Under the pieces are notes generated by a model. The model worked only from the letters and a program-made list of their open reading frames with translations. It was not told where the DNA came from and ran no database searches. DNA of 64,000 nucleotides from Desulfuromonas soudanensis (GTDB lineage: Bacteria > Desulfobacterota > Desulfuromonadia > Desulfuromonadales > WTL): the NCBI RefSeq assembly GCF_001278055.1, contig NZ_CP010802.1:3162001-3226000 (forward strand). Direction: 5' to 3'. Of the stretch, positions 1 to 9,383 are shown piece by piece (the stretch's first letter is position 1; each line of letters opens with the position of its first letter). A program made the position numbers and the translations under genes.

Positions 1-70
1 ACCCCCGGCCCGGGCCATACAAAGAAACGGAGGAGGGGAAATTTTCGGGGGGAAGGAGATCTTTCAATCT

Positions 71-1168
71 TCAGGCGTAGGTATATTCCCGGTAGCGCAT
101 GGCGTCTCTGACCCGCTCGCGAGCCAGACGTTCGGCGGCCTCCCGCGGCAGGATCCCCTCGCTTTTCGCCTTCTCCAGAATCAGCCCCGTATTGGCGCGG
201 ATCTTCTCGCCGATGGCGGCAAAGGCCTCCGCCTCGGTCCGACGGGCGTATTCCATGGCGGCCATGATCAGACCGCCGGCATTGGCGATGAAGTCGGGAA
301 CGATCAGCACCCCCCGCTCCGCGAGGATTCCCTCCGCCCGCGCCGTCGCCGGGATGTTGGCCCCCTCGAGGATGAGGCGGGCCCTGATCTCGCCGGCGTT
401 CCCCTCGTGGATGACGTCCGGGGTGGCGGCCGGAATGAGGATGTCGCAGTCCACCTTGAAGATATCTTCTCCCGGCAGGACCTTCCCTTCCCCGCAGGCC
501 GTGACCGTCCCCTCCCCTTCCTTGGCGGCAAGGAGTTTTTCCACAGACAGTCCGCCCGGGCTGTACAGGGTTCCCCGCGAGTCGCTGACCGCGACAAGGA
601 CCGCTCCCCGGGCGGCGAGAAATCGGGCCGCGGCCCTGCCGACGCTGCCGAAGCCCTGGATCGCGACCCGCGTCCCGGAAAGTTTCAGACCGGCATGCCC
701 GCAGGCGATTTCGGCGCATGCGGCCAGACCGAAGCCGGTGGCGCCGAGCTTGTCGAGGGGGAGCCCGCCGATTTCCTCGGGGAGCCCGGCCACGCGGCCG
801 ATTTCGTCATAAATCCAGGCCATGGACTCTTCGTGACACCCCATGTCGGGTGCCGGGATGTATTCGTTCAGATCACCGATCATGCGGGCAAAGACCCGGA
901 AGATCCGCTCCAGGTTCGGATCCTTCGGATCGGCGATGATCCCTGCCTTCCCGCCGCCGTGGGGGAGGTCGGCGAGGGCGCTCTTGAAGGTCATGGTCCG
1001 CGCCAGGCGGTAGACCTCCTCGATGTCCACATCCTTCGAGACCCGCACCCCGCCGATGGCCGGTCCGCGGGCCGTGTTGTCGACCACCACCACCGCCCGG
1101 AAGGGGACTTGCGGGGCGTAGAGTTGCAGGATCTTGGCGGGTCCGATGTCATCGAAGGGGATCTTCAT
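71..1168 (-). CDS. Glu/Leu/Phe/Val dehydrogenase family protein
   Basis: NAD(P)-dependent oxidative deamination of an amino acid (glutamate or a branched-chain amino acid) in the cytoplasm. The N-terminal dimerisation and catalytic domain has the family signature LPHGGGKAG with the catalytic lysine near residue 74, preceded by TMTFKSAL with the second substrate lysine. PAPDMGCHEESMAWIYDE follows. A Rossmann segment with GFGSVGRAAARFL near residue 170-185 binds the cofactor. About 365 residues is closer to leucine dehydrogenase than to the roughly 420-residue glutamate dehydrogenases, but substrate cannot be read from sequence. The ATG at 1168 is chosen; an in-frame GTG at 1186 would add six residues and neither has a strong Shine-Dalgarno. 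It lies downstream of the efflux operon but is separated from it by a terminator-like hairpin, so it is probably transcribed separately. Confidence 0.85.
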   Translation of the reverse strand: MKIPFDDIGPAKILQLYAPQVPFRAVVVVDNTARGPAIGGVRVSKDVDIEEVYRLARTMTFKSALADLPHGGGKAGIIADPKDPNLERIFRVFARMIGDLNEYIPAPDMGCHEESMAWIYDEIGRVAGLPEEIGGLPLDKLGATGFGLAACAEIACGHAGLKLSGTRVAIQGFGSVGRAAARFLAARGAVLVAVSDSRGTLYSPGGLSVEKLLAAKEGEGTVTACGEGKVLPGEDIFKVDCDILIPAATPDVIHEGNAGEIRARLILEGANIPATARAEGILAERGVLIVPDFIANAGGLIMAAMEYARRTEAEAFAAIGEKIRANTGLILEKAKSEGILPREAAERLARERVRDAMRYREYTYA

Positions 1169-1287
1169 GTGTTCATTGTAGCGCACTTGTTCCGGCGTGC
1201 AGCCGTAAGCGGAGCTTTTCAGGGGCCTCTCCCTGACCTCCGAGCGCCGTCGAGGTTCCCTCCCCCTCTCCTCCCTCCGTCACAAAC

Positions 1288-1321
1288 AATGAGGCCGGCT
1301 CCCGAAGGAGCCGGCCTCATT
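1288..1321 (-). terminator. Intrinsic terminator after the efflux operon
   Basis: A perfect 15-bp inverted repeat (1288-1302 with 1307-1321) around a four-base loop lies 37 bases past the czcA-like stop codon. The minus-strand transcript continues into a short U-rich stretch. Confidence 0.7.
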
Positions 1322-1358
1322 TGGCCTTTCCATTAAAAATATGCCGGGTCGTGCCGGA

Positions 1359-4300
1359 TCAGGTCCTTTCCCGGCGGTGGAAGAGGAGATAAAGGATCGG
1401 CAGCAGGAAGAGGGTCAAAAGCGTCGAGGTGAAGACCCCGCCGACGACGACGGTGGCCAGGGGGCGCTGCACTTCGGCGCCGACCCCGACGGAGAGAGCC
1501 ATGGGGAGAAAACCGACGGCGTCGGTCACCGCCGTGGCCAGCACCGGAACGAGGCGCTGTTTGGCGGCGCCGGTGACCGCCTCGAGGAGGGGGAGCCCCT
1601 CGTCGAGAAGCCCGCGGATGGCCGAAACGAGCATCTGCCCGTTGAGCACGGCGATCCCCGAGAGGGCGATGAAACCGATGGCGGCGCTGACGCTGAAGGG
1701 GATCCCCCGCAGATAAAGGGCGACGATGCCGCCGATGGCCGCCAGAGGGATGCCGGTATAGATGATCAGCACGTCGCGCAGGCGCTTGAGGCTGAAGTAG
1801 AGGAGGAGGAAGATCAGCAGCAGCGTCAGCGGCACCACCAGCATCAGCCGGTGCTGGGAGCGCTGCAGGTTCTCGAACTGTCCTCCCCATTCCATGAGGT
1901 ACCCTTCCGGCAGGCGGACCCCGGCGGAAACCTTCGCCTGCGCCTCGGCGACAAAGGAGGCGATATCCCGGTCGCGGACGTTGACGCTGACCTTGATCAG
2001 GCGCCGCCCCCATTCGCGGTTGATGGTCGAGGGACGATCGACCTGGCGCACCTCGGCCAGATCCCTGAGGGGGAGGATCGCTCCGCTTGCCGTGGAAATC
2101 AGGGTATCGGCCAAGGCCTCGGGATCCTGGCGCTGGGCGTCGGGGAGGCGCAGCACCAGGGGGAAGGAGCGCTCCCCCTCGAAGACCTCGCCGACCTTCG
2201 GCGTGCCGACGGCGGCGATCACGTCGAGGACTTCCCGGGCGGCCACACCGTGACGGGCGAGGGCCTTGCGGTCGATGGCGATCTGCAGGGTCGGCTGGCC
2301 GGTGATCGGCTCGACGGCGACATCGGAGGCGCCGGGTATCCCCGAGAGGAGATGCTCCACCTCCTCGCCCAGAGCCTCGAGGCGATCGAATTTATCGCCG
2401 TAAATCTTGATGCCGACATCGCCGCGAATCCCCGAGAGCATCTCGTTGACCCGCAATTCGATGGGCTGGGAGAGGACGATGCGGATGCCGGGGAGACCGT
2501 GCAGAGCCTCTTCCACCTCGGAGGTCAGCTCGGCCTGGCTTTCGGCCCTGGTCCATTGATCGCGCGGATGGAGGGTCAAAAAGATGTCCGTGAGTTCGGT
2601 GCCCATGGGGTCGGTGGCCACCTCGGCGCTCCCCAGGCGGCTCCAGATGTGGGAAATCTCGTCGGGGAACTCCTGTAGCAGAAGTCTTTCCATCTGGGTG
2701 TTGTAGGCAACGGACTCCTCGACGGAGACTCCGGCCAGTCGCACCACGGAGACGACCAGGGCGCCCTCGGAGAGGCGCGGCAGAAACTCGCCGCCGAGAC
2801 GAAAACCGAGGAAGGTTGCACCCAGGAGAACGACCAAGACCACGGCGAGAAAGAGCCGGCGCCATTCCAGGACCCTTTGCAGCAACCCCCCGTAAAATCG
2901 CTTCAGCCAGCCATCGACCCGCCGTTCATGAAGGGAGAGTTTTTTTGGCAAAAAGTGGAAGGAGAGGACCGGAGAAAGGAAGACGGCAACCAGCAGGGCC
3001 CCGACCAGGGCAAAGATGAAGGTCCAGGCCATCGGCTTGAACATCTTCCCCTCGATCCCTTCGAGGGTGAGAACCGGCAGGAAAACCAGGACGATGATCC
3101 CCATGCCGAAGACGATCGGCCGCACCACCTCCTGGCTGGAGGAGAGGATGGTATCGAAGCGTTCTGCGACGCTCAAGGGGCGCTGCAGCTGCATCTGCCG
3201 TTCGGTCAGGCGGCGCAGGTTGGCCTCGGTCATGACCACCGAGCCGTCGACGAGGATGCCGAAATCGATGGCCCCCAAGGAAAGAAGGCTGGCGGCGATC
3301 CCCATCTCATGCATCCCCAGGGCGGCAAAGAGCATGGCCATGGGGATGGTGGCGGCGACCAGCAAACCGGCGCGCAGATTGCCGAGAAGAAGGAAGAGAA
3401 CGGCAATGACCAGGATCGCCCCGGCCACCAGGTTGTGCTTGACGGTTTCGATGATCCGGTCGACCAGTTCCGTACGGTCGTAGACGATCTCCAGCAGGAC
3501 ATCTTCGGGTAGAGCTGTTTTCACCCTCTCCAGGGCCGCCTTGAGGGCGCCGGTCACCTCGCGGCTGTTTTCCCCCATGAGCATGAAGCCGAGGCCGAGA
3601 ACCGCCTCCCCCTTGCCGCCGGCGGAGACGGCGCCGCGGCGCAGTTCGTGACCGATGGCGACCTCGGCGACATCGCGGATCAGCACCGGGACCCCCTGGT
3701 GGGCGACGACGACGATGTCGGCGATCTCCTGCACCGAGGAGACCCGTCCCAAGCCGTGCACCAGCAGCGTCTGTCCGCCGGTCACCACCTGGCCGCCGCC
3801 GACGTTGGCGTTGTTGGCGCGCAGGGCCGTGGCGACCGCCTCGTAGGTCAGGCCGTACTTGATGAGCGCCTCGGGGGCGACGATGACGTGAAACTGCTTC
3901 TCCAGCCCCCCCCAGGAATTGACTTCGGCCACTCCGGGGACCTTGCGGAGCTGCGGCTTGACCACCCAGTCGTGAAGGGTGCGCAGTTCGCTCAACGTTC
4001 GATTGGGGTTCTCGGAACGCAGCACGTAATGAAAGACCTCGCCGAGTCCGGTGGAAATCGGCCCCAGCTCGGGGCGGGCGATCCCCTCGGGGAGTTCGAC
4101 GCCGGCCAGCCTCTCCATGATCAGCTGGCGGGAATCGAGGATCGCCATCTCGTCCTCGAAGATGGCGACCACCTGGGAGAGCCCGAATTTGGAGATGGAG
4201 CGCACCTGGATCAGCCCCGGCAGGCCGGATACGGCCAGTTCCACCGGCAACGAGAGCTGGGTTTCGATTTCCTCCGGCCCCAGGGACGGGGCGATGGTGT

Positions 4301-4451
4301 TGATCTGCACCTGCACCGGCGTCGTGTCGGGAAAGGCATCGACGGGGAGGTTCACAAGCGCCCAGAGACCGGCGGCGAAGGCGACGAGAAAAAGGAGGAC
4401 GACGAGCAGGCGGTTGCGCAGGGCGGCCGCTATCATTTTTTCCAGCATCAT
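1359..4451 (-). CDS. Heavy-metal efflux RND permease, CzcA family
   Basis: Inner-membrane proton-driven pump subunit of a tripartite system exporting divalent or monovalent metal cations across the envelope. It has 1030 residues, usual for the HME-RND family. It begins with a transmembrane helix (about residues 12-32), followed by the porter domain opening NLPVDAFPDTTPVQVQI. The helix-4 signature DFGILVDGSVVMTEA lies near residue 400; this is close to the DFGxxVDGxVVMxE pattern of CzcA-like rather than CusA-like pumps, so zinc, cobalt, nickel or cadmium is more likely than copper or silver. The second porter domain and last helices (ending in FLLPILYLLFHRR) are complete. It is the third gene of the outer-membrane, adaptor, permease operon, six bases after the adaptor stop. 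The exact metal is an inference. Confidence 0.93.
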   Translation of the reverse strand: MMLEKMIAAALRNRLLVVLLFLVAFAAGLWALVNLPVDAFPDTTPVQVQINTIAPSLGPEEIETQLSLPVELAVSGLPGLIQVRSISKFGLSQVVAIFEDEMAILDSRQLIMERLAGVELPEGIARPELGPISTGLGEVFHYVLRSENPNRTLSELRTLHDWVVKPQLRKVPGVAEVNSWGGLEKQFHVIVAPEALIKYGLTYEAVATALRANNANVGGGQVVTGGQTLLVHGLGRVSSVQEIADIVVVAHQGVPVLIRDVAEVAIGHELRRGAVSAGGKGEAVLGLGFMLMGENSREVTGALKAALERVKTALPEDVLLEIVYDRTELVDRIIETVKHNLVAGAILVIAVLFLLLGNLRAGLLVAATIPMAMLFAALGMHEMGIAASLLSLGAIDFGILVDGSVVMTEANLRRLTERQMQLQRPLSVAERFDTILSSSQEVVRPIVFGMGIIVLVFLPVLTLEGIEGKMFKPMAWTFIFALVGALLVAVFLSPVLSFHFLPKKLSLHERRVDGWLKRFYGGLLQRVLEWRRLFLAVVLVVLLGATFLGFRLGGEFLPRLSEGALVVSVVRLAGVSVEESVAYNTQMERLLLQEFPDEISHIWSRLGSAEVATDPMGTELTDIFLTLHPRDQWTRAESQAELTSEVEEALHGLPGIRIVLSQPIELRVNEMLSGIRGDVGIKIYGDKFDRLEALGEEVEHLLSGIPGASDVAVEPITGQPTLQIAIDRKALARHGVAAREVLDVIAAVGTPKVGEVFEGERSFPLVLRLPDAQRQDPEALADTLISTASGAILPLRDLAEVRQVDRPSTINREWGRRLIKVSVNVRDRDIASFVAEAQAKVSAGVRLPEGYLMEWGGQFENLQRSQHRLMLVVPLTLLLIFLLLYFSLKRLRDVLIIYTGIPLAAIGGIVALYLRGIPFSVSAAIGFIALSGIAVLNGQMLVSAIRGLLDEGLPLLEAVTGAAKQRLVPVLATAVTDAVGFLPMALSVGVGAEVQRPLATVVVGGVFTSTLLTLFLLPILYLLFHRRERT

Positions 4452-4457
4452 CCCCCC

Positions 4458-5879
4458 CTAGTGATCGGCACAGGACGCGCCGAGGCGCGCCTTGAGAACT
4501 TCAGATTTCAGAGCAAACCCCTGACTGGAAACGACCTCCTCGCCGGGGGAGAGACCGGCGAGAATCGCCACCATCCCCTCCGCCTGGGCGCCGGCCGTCA
4601 CCCGACGCAGCTCGAAGAGATCCGGTTCCAGCTGGACGAAGACAAAGGGGAGGCCGTCGATGCTCTGGAGGGCATCGACGGGAAGGGCGAGGGACTGGGC
4701 CTGATCGTCTGCCAGCAGGGCCACCTTGCCGAACATCCCCACCTTCAGCCGATGCCCCGGATTTGCCACCTCGGCCAGCGCCTTGAGGCTCCGGGTCCGT
4801 TCGTCGACGGCTGCCCCGACCTGAAAAATCCGCCCGGAAAATATTTCTCCGGGGAGCCCCTTGAAACGAGCCTGAACCTCTATTCCGACCTCGGCCTGAG
4901 AAATTTGCGATTCGGACAGGGACAGCTCGACCCACAGGAGATCGAGATCGGCCAGGGTAAAAAGGGGCGTACCCGGCGCCACCGCTTCACCGACTGCCGT
5001 GTTCATCTCCACGATCGTGCCGGCAAAGGGCGCCCGCAGGGGGACGACAGCGCTGCCGTCCCCGCCGTCCACGAGCTGCAGGAGATCGGCCGGGGAGAGT
5101 CCGAAGTTCAGCAGCTGCTGGCGAAACTGCCCCGAGGCGCTTCGTGCCGCCCGCTGCTCCGCCTCGGCTTCCTGAAATGCCCTGCGGGAGGTGATCCCCC
5201 GCTGCAGAAGAAGTTCTTCCTGCCGATAGGTCGCCTCCGTCTGAGCTTCTCGTGCCCGGGCCGCCAGGAACTGGGACTTCAGGGCGGCGATCTCCGGCAT
5301 GGCGATCTCGGCGACAATCTCTCCCCTGGCCACCGGGGCGCCGGTCCGGACCCGGACCCGCCGGACAACGCCGCTTGCCAGGGGGGTGATGCGGGCGAGG
5401 CGGCCGCGGTTGAACGCCACCCGCCCGGGGATGGCCGATCCTTCGCCCGGGAAAAGGGTCTGCACCCGGCTGAGGGTGACGCCGGCCCTGGCCGCCGCAT
5501 CCGCGGCGGCCAGTCGGACCTTCATCCCCTGGCCGGGGAGAAGCTCCCCGATCCGGCCCCCCTGGCAGAGGGCGTCTTCGGCTTCGAAGACACGGTGTTC
5601 CGGGCAGAATTCCTCCTCCCCCGGATCACCGTGATCGTGCCCGGCATGGGGATCGACTTCTCCGGCATGAGTTTCGTGGTCCTCGTCTTCAAAGAGACTG
5701 TCAACCTCCTCGCCGGGATGGGGCGCCGCCGCTTTTTCCGAACCATGATCGTGCCCGGCGTGGGGGTCGTCGATGGCGGCAACGGCCGCGGCCGGGGGAT
5801 CGGCCCGGAGGACGCCCCAGGCCAAACCGGCAACGATCAGGGCGGTGACGATGGACGTGGCAAGAATCCGTATATTCAT
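4458..5879 (-). CDS. RND efflux periplasmic adaptor, CzcB-like, His-rich N-terminus
   Basis: Membrane-fusion protein linking the RND pump to its outer-membrane channel. An N-terminal membrane anchor or signal segment (about residues 5-25) is followed by an acidic, His-rich region at about residues 40-105. In it the nonapeptide DPHAGHDHG occurs twice, and it continues with FCPEHRVFEAEDALC; together these suggest metal capture. The barrel-sandwich/lipoyl and beta-barrel domains follow (GRVAFNRGRLARITPLASG, later ALPVDALQSIDGLPFVFV), with the coiled-coil hairpin between them (AAREAQTEATYRQEELLL). The start overlaps the TolC-family gene by four bases (ATGA), indicating translational coupling. The C-terminus ends with GASCADH, a possible additional metal ligand set. 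Confidence 0.92.
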   Translation of the reverse strand: MNIRILATSIVTALIVAGLAWGVLRADPPAAAVAAIDDPHAGHDHGSEKAAAPHPGEEVDSLFEDEDHETHAGEVDPHAGHDHGDPGEEEFCPEHRVFEAEDALCQGGRIGELLPGQGMKVRLAAADAAARAGVTLSRVQTLFPGEGSAIPGRVAFNRGRLARITPLASGVVRRVRVRTGAPVARGEIVAEIAMPEIAALKSQFLAARAREAQTEATYRQEELLLQRGITSRRAFQEAEAEQRAARSASGQFRQQLLNFGLSPADLLQLVDGGDGSAVVPLRAPFAGTIVEMNTAVGEAVAPGTPLFTLADLDLLWVELSLSESQISQAEVGIEVQARFKGLPGEIFSGRIFQVGAAVDERTRSLKALAEVANPGHRLKVGMFGKVALLADDQAQSLALPVDALQSIDGLPFVFVQLEPDLFELRRVTAGAQAEGMVAILAGLSPGEEVVSSQGFALKSEVLKARLGASCADH

Positions 5880-7258
5880 GACTGACCTCGTTTATTTTCG
5901 GTGAAAGCTAAAAGATCGTCCTGCGCCCAGAGTTTATCTCCGAGCAGACGCTCGAGTTCCGAAACCGCTCCGTGATAGGCACAGAGGGCGTCGATGTAGC
6001 GACTTTTGGCCGCAAAGAGGGTCCGTTCGGCATCGAGGACCTCGAGAAAGCCGAACTTGCCGGCCTGATACCCGAAGGTCACGGCATCGAAAATATTCCG
6101 GGCTGCCGGCAGAATCTCGTCGCGGAGGATGGCCGCCTCTCCATGGGCCGTGCGCAGTTTTTGCAAGCCGGCGGTTAGTTCGGCGGCTAACCGAAGCTGG
6201 GCGCCCCGGGCCGCTTCCTCGGCCTTGGCCCGGCGGGAGCGCGCCGCTGCGACCGCCCCCTGGTTGCGGTCGAATATCGGCAGGGGAAAGGCGATGGCGG
6301 CCACCGCACCGTTGTCCCCCGTATCGCCGTCGTTTCGGGCGCCGAGGCTCAGGGTGATGTCGGGAATCCCCCTGGACCGTTCCAGAGCCAGAACGCCGGC
6401 GGCCCGCCTCGCCTCCCTTTGCCGCAAGGCCGCCACCGGGCTCTCTTCGAGCCTGGCCGCCAGCTCCGGAAAGTCGGGGAGCGCGCGGTCCACCTCAAGG
6501 GTCCCGCGGACGGAGGTGAAATCGACGGTGTCCCTTCCCCAGCCCGTGGCCAGGAGGAGCCGCGCCACGGACAATTCCTCGAGGGCCCTCTCCCGGCGAA
6601 GGTTCCCCTCGGCGACCAGGGTTTGAAACCGGACCCCCTCGAGGGCCGCGGTTTCTCCGGCGCCGATCCGCTCTTCGACGGTCTGCAGCACCTTCCGGGA
6701 GAGGTCGAGCTGTTCCTCGGCCAGAGCGAGTCTCTTTTGCGCCGCCAGAACGGCGACGAATCGGTCGCGGGTTTCGGCGCAGACCTCGGCCCGGGCGACG
6801 GCATACTCGCCCTCAGCCAGTTCCCGCTCCAGGCGACCGAGGTCCTGCCGATGCCCGCGCTTGCCGCCGAGTTCAAAAAGCTGACTGATGATGACGGTCG
6901 TCTCGGCGCTGTCGGTTCCCGAGAAGGAACCGCTGCCTGCGAAATTTTCCACCTCAAGGGCGAGCTCGGGATTGGGACGAAGACCGGCCTGGCGAATTTC
7001 GGCCTGGCGGGCGTCGACTTCCCGGGAAAAGATCCTGAGCTTCGGACTTTGCTCCAGGGTTTTCTGCAGCGCCTCCTCGAAGGTCAGGGGCGACGACGGG
7101 GCGGTATTTCCTTGTATTGCTGCCATTGGCTCCGCGTCGACGGGCCGACGGAGGGGAGCTGTCGAACGTTGCGCATCAGAGGACCAGGCAGGTACGGACA
7201 GGAACAGCAGCCCGACCCCGAACAGGGTCCCGAAAGCAACCAGGGCCTTTTGCGGCAT
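5876..7258 (-). CDS. TolC-family outer-membrane efflux protein, CzcC-like
   Basis: Outer-membrane channel of the metal efflux system. The ATG at 7258 follows a good Shine-Dalgarno (GGAGG seven bases upstream); an in-frame TTG further upstream is less likely. A signal peptide spans about residues 1-27 (hydrophobic core GTLFGVGLLFLSVPAWS). Two OEP repeats follow: PLTFEEALQKTLEQSPKLRIF opens the first, and EARRAAGVLALERSRGIPDITLSLGAR marks the second. Long amphipathic helices rich in Ala, Glu and Arg fit the TolC tunnel. About 460 residues is normal for the family. It is the first efflux gene of the operon and overlaps the adaptor gene by four bases. Confidence 0.92.
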   Translation of the reverse strand: MPQKALVAFGTLFGVGLLFLSVPAWSSDAQRSTAPLRRPVDAEPMAAIQGNTAPSSPLTFEEALQKTLEQSPKLRIFSREVDARQAEIRQAGLRPNPELALEVENFAGSGSFSGTDSAETTVIISQLFELGGKRGHRQDLGRLERELAEGEYAVARAEVCAETRDRFVAVLAAQKRLALAEEQLDLSRKVLQTVEERIGAGETAALEGVRFQTLVAEGNLRRERALEELSVARLLLATGWGRDTVDFTSVRGTLEVDRALPDFPELAARLEESPVAALRQREARRAAGVLALERSRGIPDITLSLGARNDGDTGDNGAVAAIAFPLPIFDRNQGAVAAARSRRAKAEEAARGAQLRLAAELTAGLQKLRTAHGEAAILRDEILPAARNIFDAVTFGYQAGKFGFLEVLDAERTLFAAKSRYIDALCAYHGAVSELERLLGDKLWAQDDLLAFTENKRGQS

Positions 7259-7309
7259 GGTTTGACCTCCAAGGATCAAAAAATTAATGGATTTTTGGAT
7301 TAAAAACAG

Positions 7310-7338
7310 AAAAAACCCCGAGATTTCATGGAAATCTC
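7310..7338 (-). terminator. Attenuator-like hairpin between the lead ORF and the efflux genes
   Basis: An 8-bp perfect stem (7320-7327 with 7331-7338) with a three-base loop is followed on the minus strand by GGGG and six U residues. It lies between the small secreted-protein gene and the TolC-family gene, so part of the transcription from the upstream promoter should stop here. Confidence 0.55.
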
Positions 7339-7368
7339 CGGATGTGCGGGCAAAAGGAGGGGGGTGAA

Positions 7369-7809
7369 TCAGGTCAGAAGGACGACCGTGCGCTGGAAAA
7401 GCAGGGTCTGCGTGATACGGGGTGGGGGTGGGGGACAGCGGTTGGGAAGAGGAACCCGGGCGAAGGAGGGGACGGCGGAAACGGCAAGGATGGCCGGAAG
7501 GTCGAGAGGGGCGGAAAGATCCCTCTGTTCCCGGGTGATCCTGCAGGTGGCCTCAAGGGAGGCAGGGATATCGAAACAGGGACCGCAATTCTCCTGCTGT
7601 GCGAAAAGGTCGGGAAACTCATCCCCCTGGCAGGGTCGATTCGGCGCATTCCCCCCCGGGGCGCAGGAAGAGCCGGCGACAGACTCGAGAGCGGCATGGC
7701 CTTCGTCCCCAAGACACCAGACATACCCCTGCACCCCGACCTGGCCGGTGAGGAGAAAGAGGAGGAGGCTGCCGATGGCAACGATATGCCGGGAAAGTTT
7801 TAATCGCAT
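7369..7809 (-). CDS. Small secreted Cys-rich protein of unknown function, upstream of the metal-efflux operon
   Basis: This 146-residue protein starts at the ATG at 7809. A signal peptide is clear (MRLKLSRHIVAIGSLLLFLLTG), so the mature protein is periplasmic or surface exposed. The mature N-terminus reads YVWCLGDEGHAALE, followed by spaced cysteines including NCGPCFDIP near the middle; the C-terminal half is hydrophobic and Pro-rich. I recall unnamed proteins with a similar C-L-G-x-x-G-H-x-x-x-E plus C-G-x-C-x-D-I-P pattern next to CzcCBA operons in related bacteria, but no named family can be given. Same strand as the efflux genes, with about 110 bases and a terminator between, which suggests a metal-sensing or metal-binding accessory (inference). 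Longer in-frame upstream reading has no support. Confidence 0.6.
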   Translation of the reverse strand: MRLKLSRHIVAIGSLLLFLLTGQVGVQGYVWCLGDEGHAALESVAGSSCAPGGNAPNRPCQGDEFPDLFAQQENCGPCFDIPASLEATCRITREQRDLSAPLDLPAILAVSAVPSFARVPLPNRCPPPPPRITQTLLFQRTVVLLT

Positions 7810-7961
7810 CTTTTGCAACCTACCCGAAAGACGGAAAAATTGCAACTGCCGTCGTCCCTCGCGCTCCCCCCCCTGCCGGGGAACGGCATGGATGTTGTGA
7901 CATGGCGTCGATTGTGCTACCGTTCCAACTGGCGAAAACGCCCCCTCTCCCCGACCCGACA

Positions 7962-9383
7962 ATGGCCATGATGACCAAAAACGACCTGCTGCGCGAACTC
8001 CCCGCCATCGACCGGATCCTCCATGCGCCCCCCCTGGCGGAGATGGCCGAAGACTCCCCCCACACCCTCCTTCTCGAAGCGGCCCAGGAGGCGGTGGCCG
8101 AAGTGCGCCGGGAGATTCTCGCCGGCGGTCAGGAGTGCGATCTCTCGCCGCAGGGAATCGCCCGGCGCGCCGCCGTCCTCGCCCGCACCAGGCTCGCGCC
8201 GTCGCTGCGGCCGGCAATCAACGCCACCGGCACCCTGCTGCATACCAATCTCGGCCGCGCCCCCTTGAGTGAGGCGGCCCTGGCCGCCGCGGCGGCGGTG
8301 GCCCGCGGCTATTCCAACCTCGAGTTCGACCTCGAAAGCGGCGAGCGGGGACACCGCTACACCCACATCGAGAGACTTCTCTGCCGCCTGACCGGCGCCG
8401 AGGCGGCAACGGTGGTCAACAACAACGCCGGCGCCGTCCTCCTCGCCCTCACCGCCCTGGGCAGGAACAGGGAGGCCATCGTCTCCCGCGGCGAACTGGT
8501 GGAGATCGGCGGCGCCTTCCGCATTCCCGACGTCATGGCCGCCGGCGGGGTGCGGCTGCGCGAGGTCGGCACCACCAACAAGACCCACCTTTCCGACTAC
8601 CGGGAGGCGATCGGCGAAGAGACCGCGCTCCTCCTCAAGGTCCATACCAGCAACTACCGCATCGTCGGTTTCACCTCCTCAGTCTCCGCCGCCGAGCTGG
8701 TCGGCCTCGGCCGCCAGCACGACATCCCCGTCATGGAAGATCTGGGGAGCGGCATGCTCCTCGACCTCTCCCCCTTCGGCCTCCCCCGGGAGCCGACGGT
8801 CGCCGAGGCGGTCTCCGCCGGGATCGACGTGGTCACCTTCAGCGGCGACAAGCTCCTCGGCGGTCCCCAGGCGGGGCTTATCGTCGGCCGCAAATCGGCC
8901 ATCGAGGCGATCCGGTCCCACCCCATGGCCCGCGCCCTGCGCAGCGACAAGCTCACCCTGGCCGCCCTCGAAGCGACCCTGCGCGCCTATCTCGATCCGC
9001 AGGGGGCGCTGCGGGAGATCCCGGTACTGCGCATGCTCGCCGCCCCCGCCGAAGAGATCAGAAAGCGCTCCCTGCGCCTGTCGCGCAAGCTCCGCCGCGC
9101 CCTCGGCGAAAAAGCCGGAGTCGAGATCGTCGCCGAGCCGTCCCAGGTCGGCGGAGGCGCCCTCCCCCTGACTCTCCTCCCCGGTTACGCCGTCGCCGTC
9201 ACCCCGCAGGGGATCTCCGTCGATTCCCTGGCGGCGCGCCTGCGGCTCGGCGAGGTGCCGGTGATCGGGCGGGTGCAGGAAAACCGCCTCCTCCTCAACC
9301 CGCGCACCCTGCAGGCCGGGGAAGAGGAACCCCTGGTGAGCGCCCTGTGCGCCGCCCTCAAGGAGGATCGCTCCTCAAGATGA
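7962..9383 (+). CDS. selA: L-seryl-tRNA(Sec) selenium transferase
   Basis: PLP enzyme converting seryl-tRNA(Sec) to selenocysteinyl-tRNA(Sec) using selenophosphate, in the cytoplasm. From the ATG at 7962 it has 473 residues, near the usual 460. The N-terminal tRNA-binding segment begins [37 protein letters not shown] is a family hallmark. The PLP lysine lies in [16 protein letters not shown]. In-frame ATG codons at 7902, 7968 and 7971 are alternatives; none has a strong Shine-Dalgarno, and 7962 keeps the conserved N-terminus. The stop overlaps the selB start (ATGA), so the two are translationally coupled. Divergent from the small secreted-protein gene. Confidence 0.96.
   Translation: MAMMTKNDLLRELPAIDRILHAPPLAEMAEDSPHTLLLEAAQEAVAEVRREILAGGQECDLSPQGIARRAAVLARTRLAPSLRPAINATGTLLHTNLGRAPLSEAALAAAAAVARGYSNLEFDLESGERGHRYTHIERLLCRLTGAEAATVVNNNAGAVLLALTALGRNREAIVSRGELVEIGGAFRIPDVMAAGGVRLREVGTTNKTHLSDYREAIGEETALLLKVHTSNYRIVGFTSSVSAAELVGLGRQHDIPVMEDLGSGMLLDLSPFGLPREPTVAEAVSAGIDVVTFSGDKLLGGPQAGLIVGRKSAIEAIRSHPMARALRSDKLTLAALEATLRAYLDPQGALREIPVLRMLAAPAEEIRKRSLRLSRKLRRALGEKAGVEIVAEPSQVGGGALPLTLLPGYAVAVTPQGISVDSLAARLRLGEVPVIGRVQENRLLLNPRTLQAGEEEPLVSALCAALKEDRSSR

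Noticed and set aside
3648-5885. 745-residue plus-strand ORF
   Set aside because: Antisense to the CzcB- and CzcA-like genes, which have complete family motifs; the antisense product is low-complexity and Gly/Asp/His-rich, as expected of a shadow frame in GC-rich DNA.
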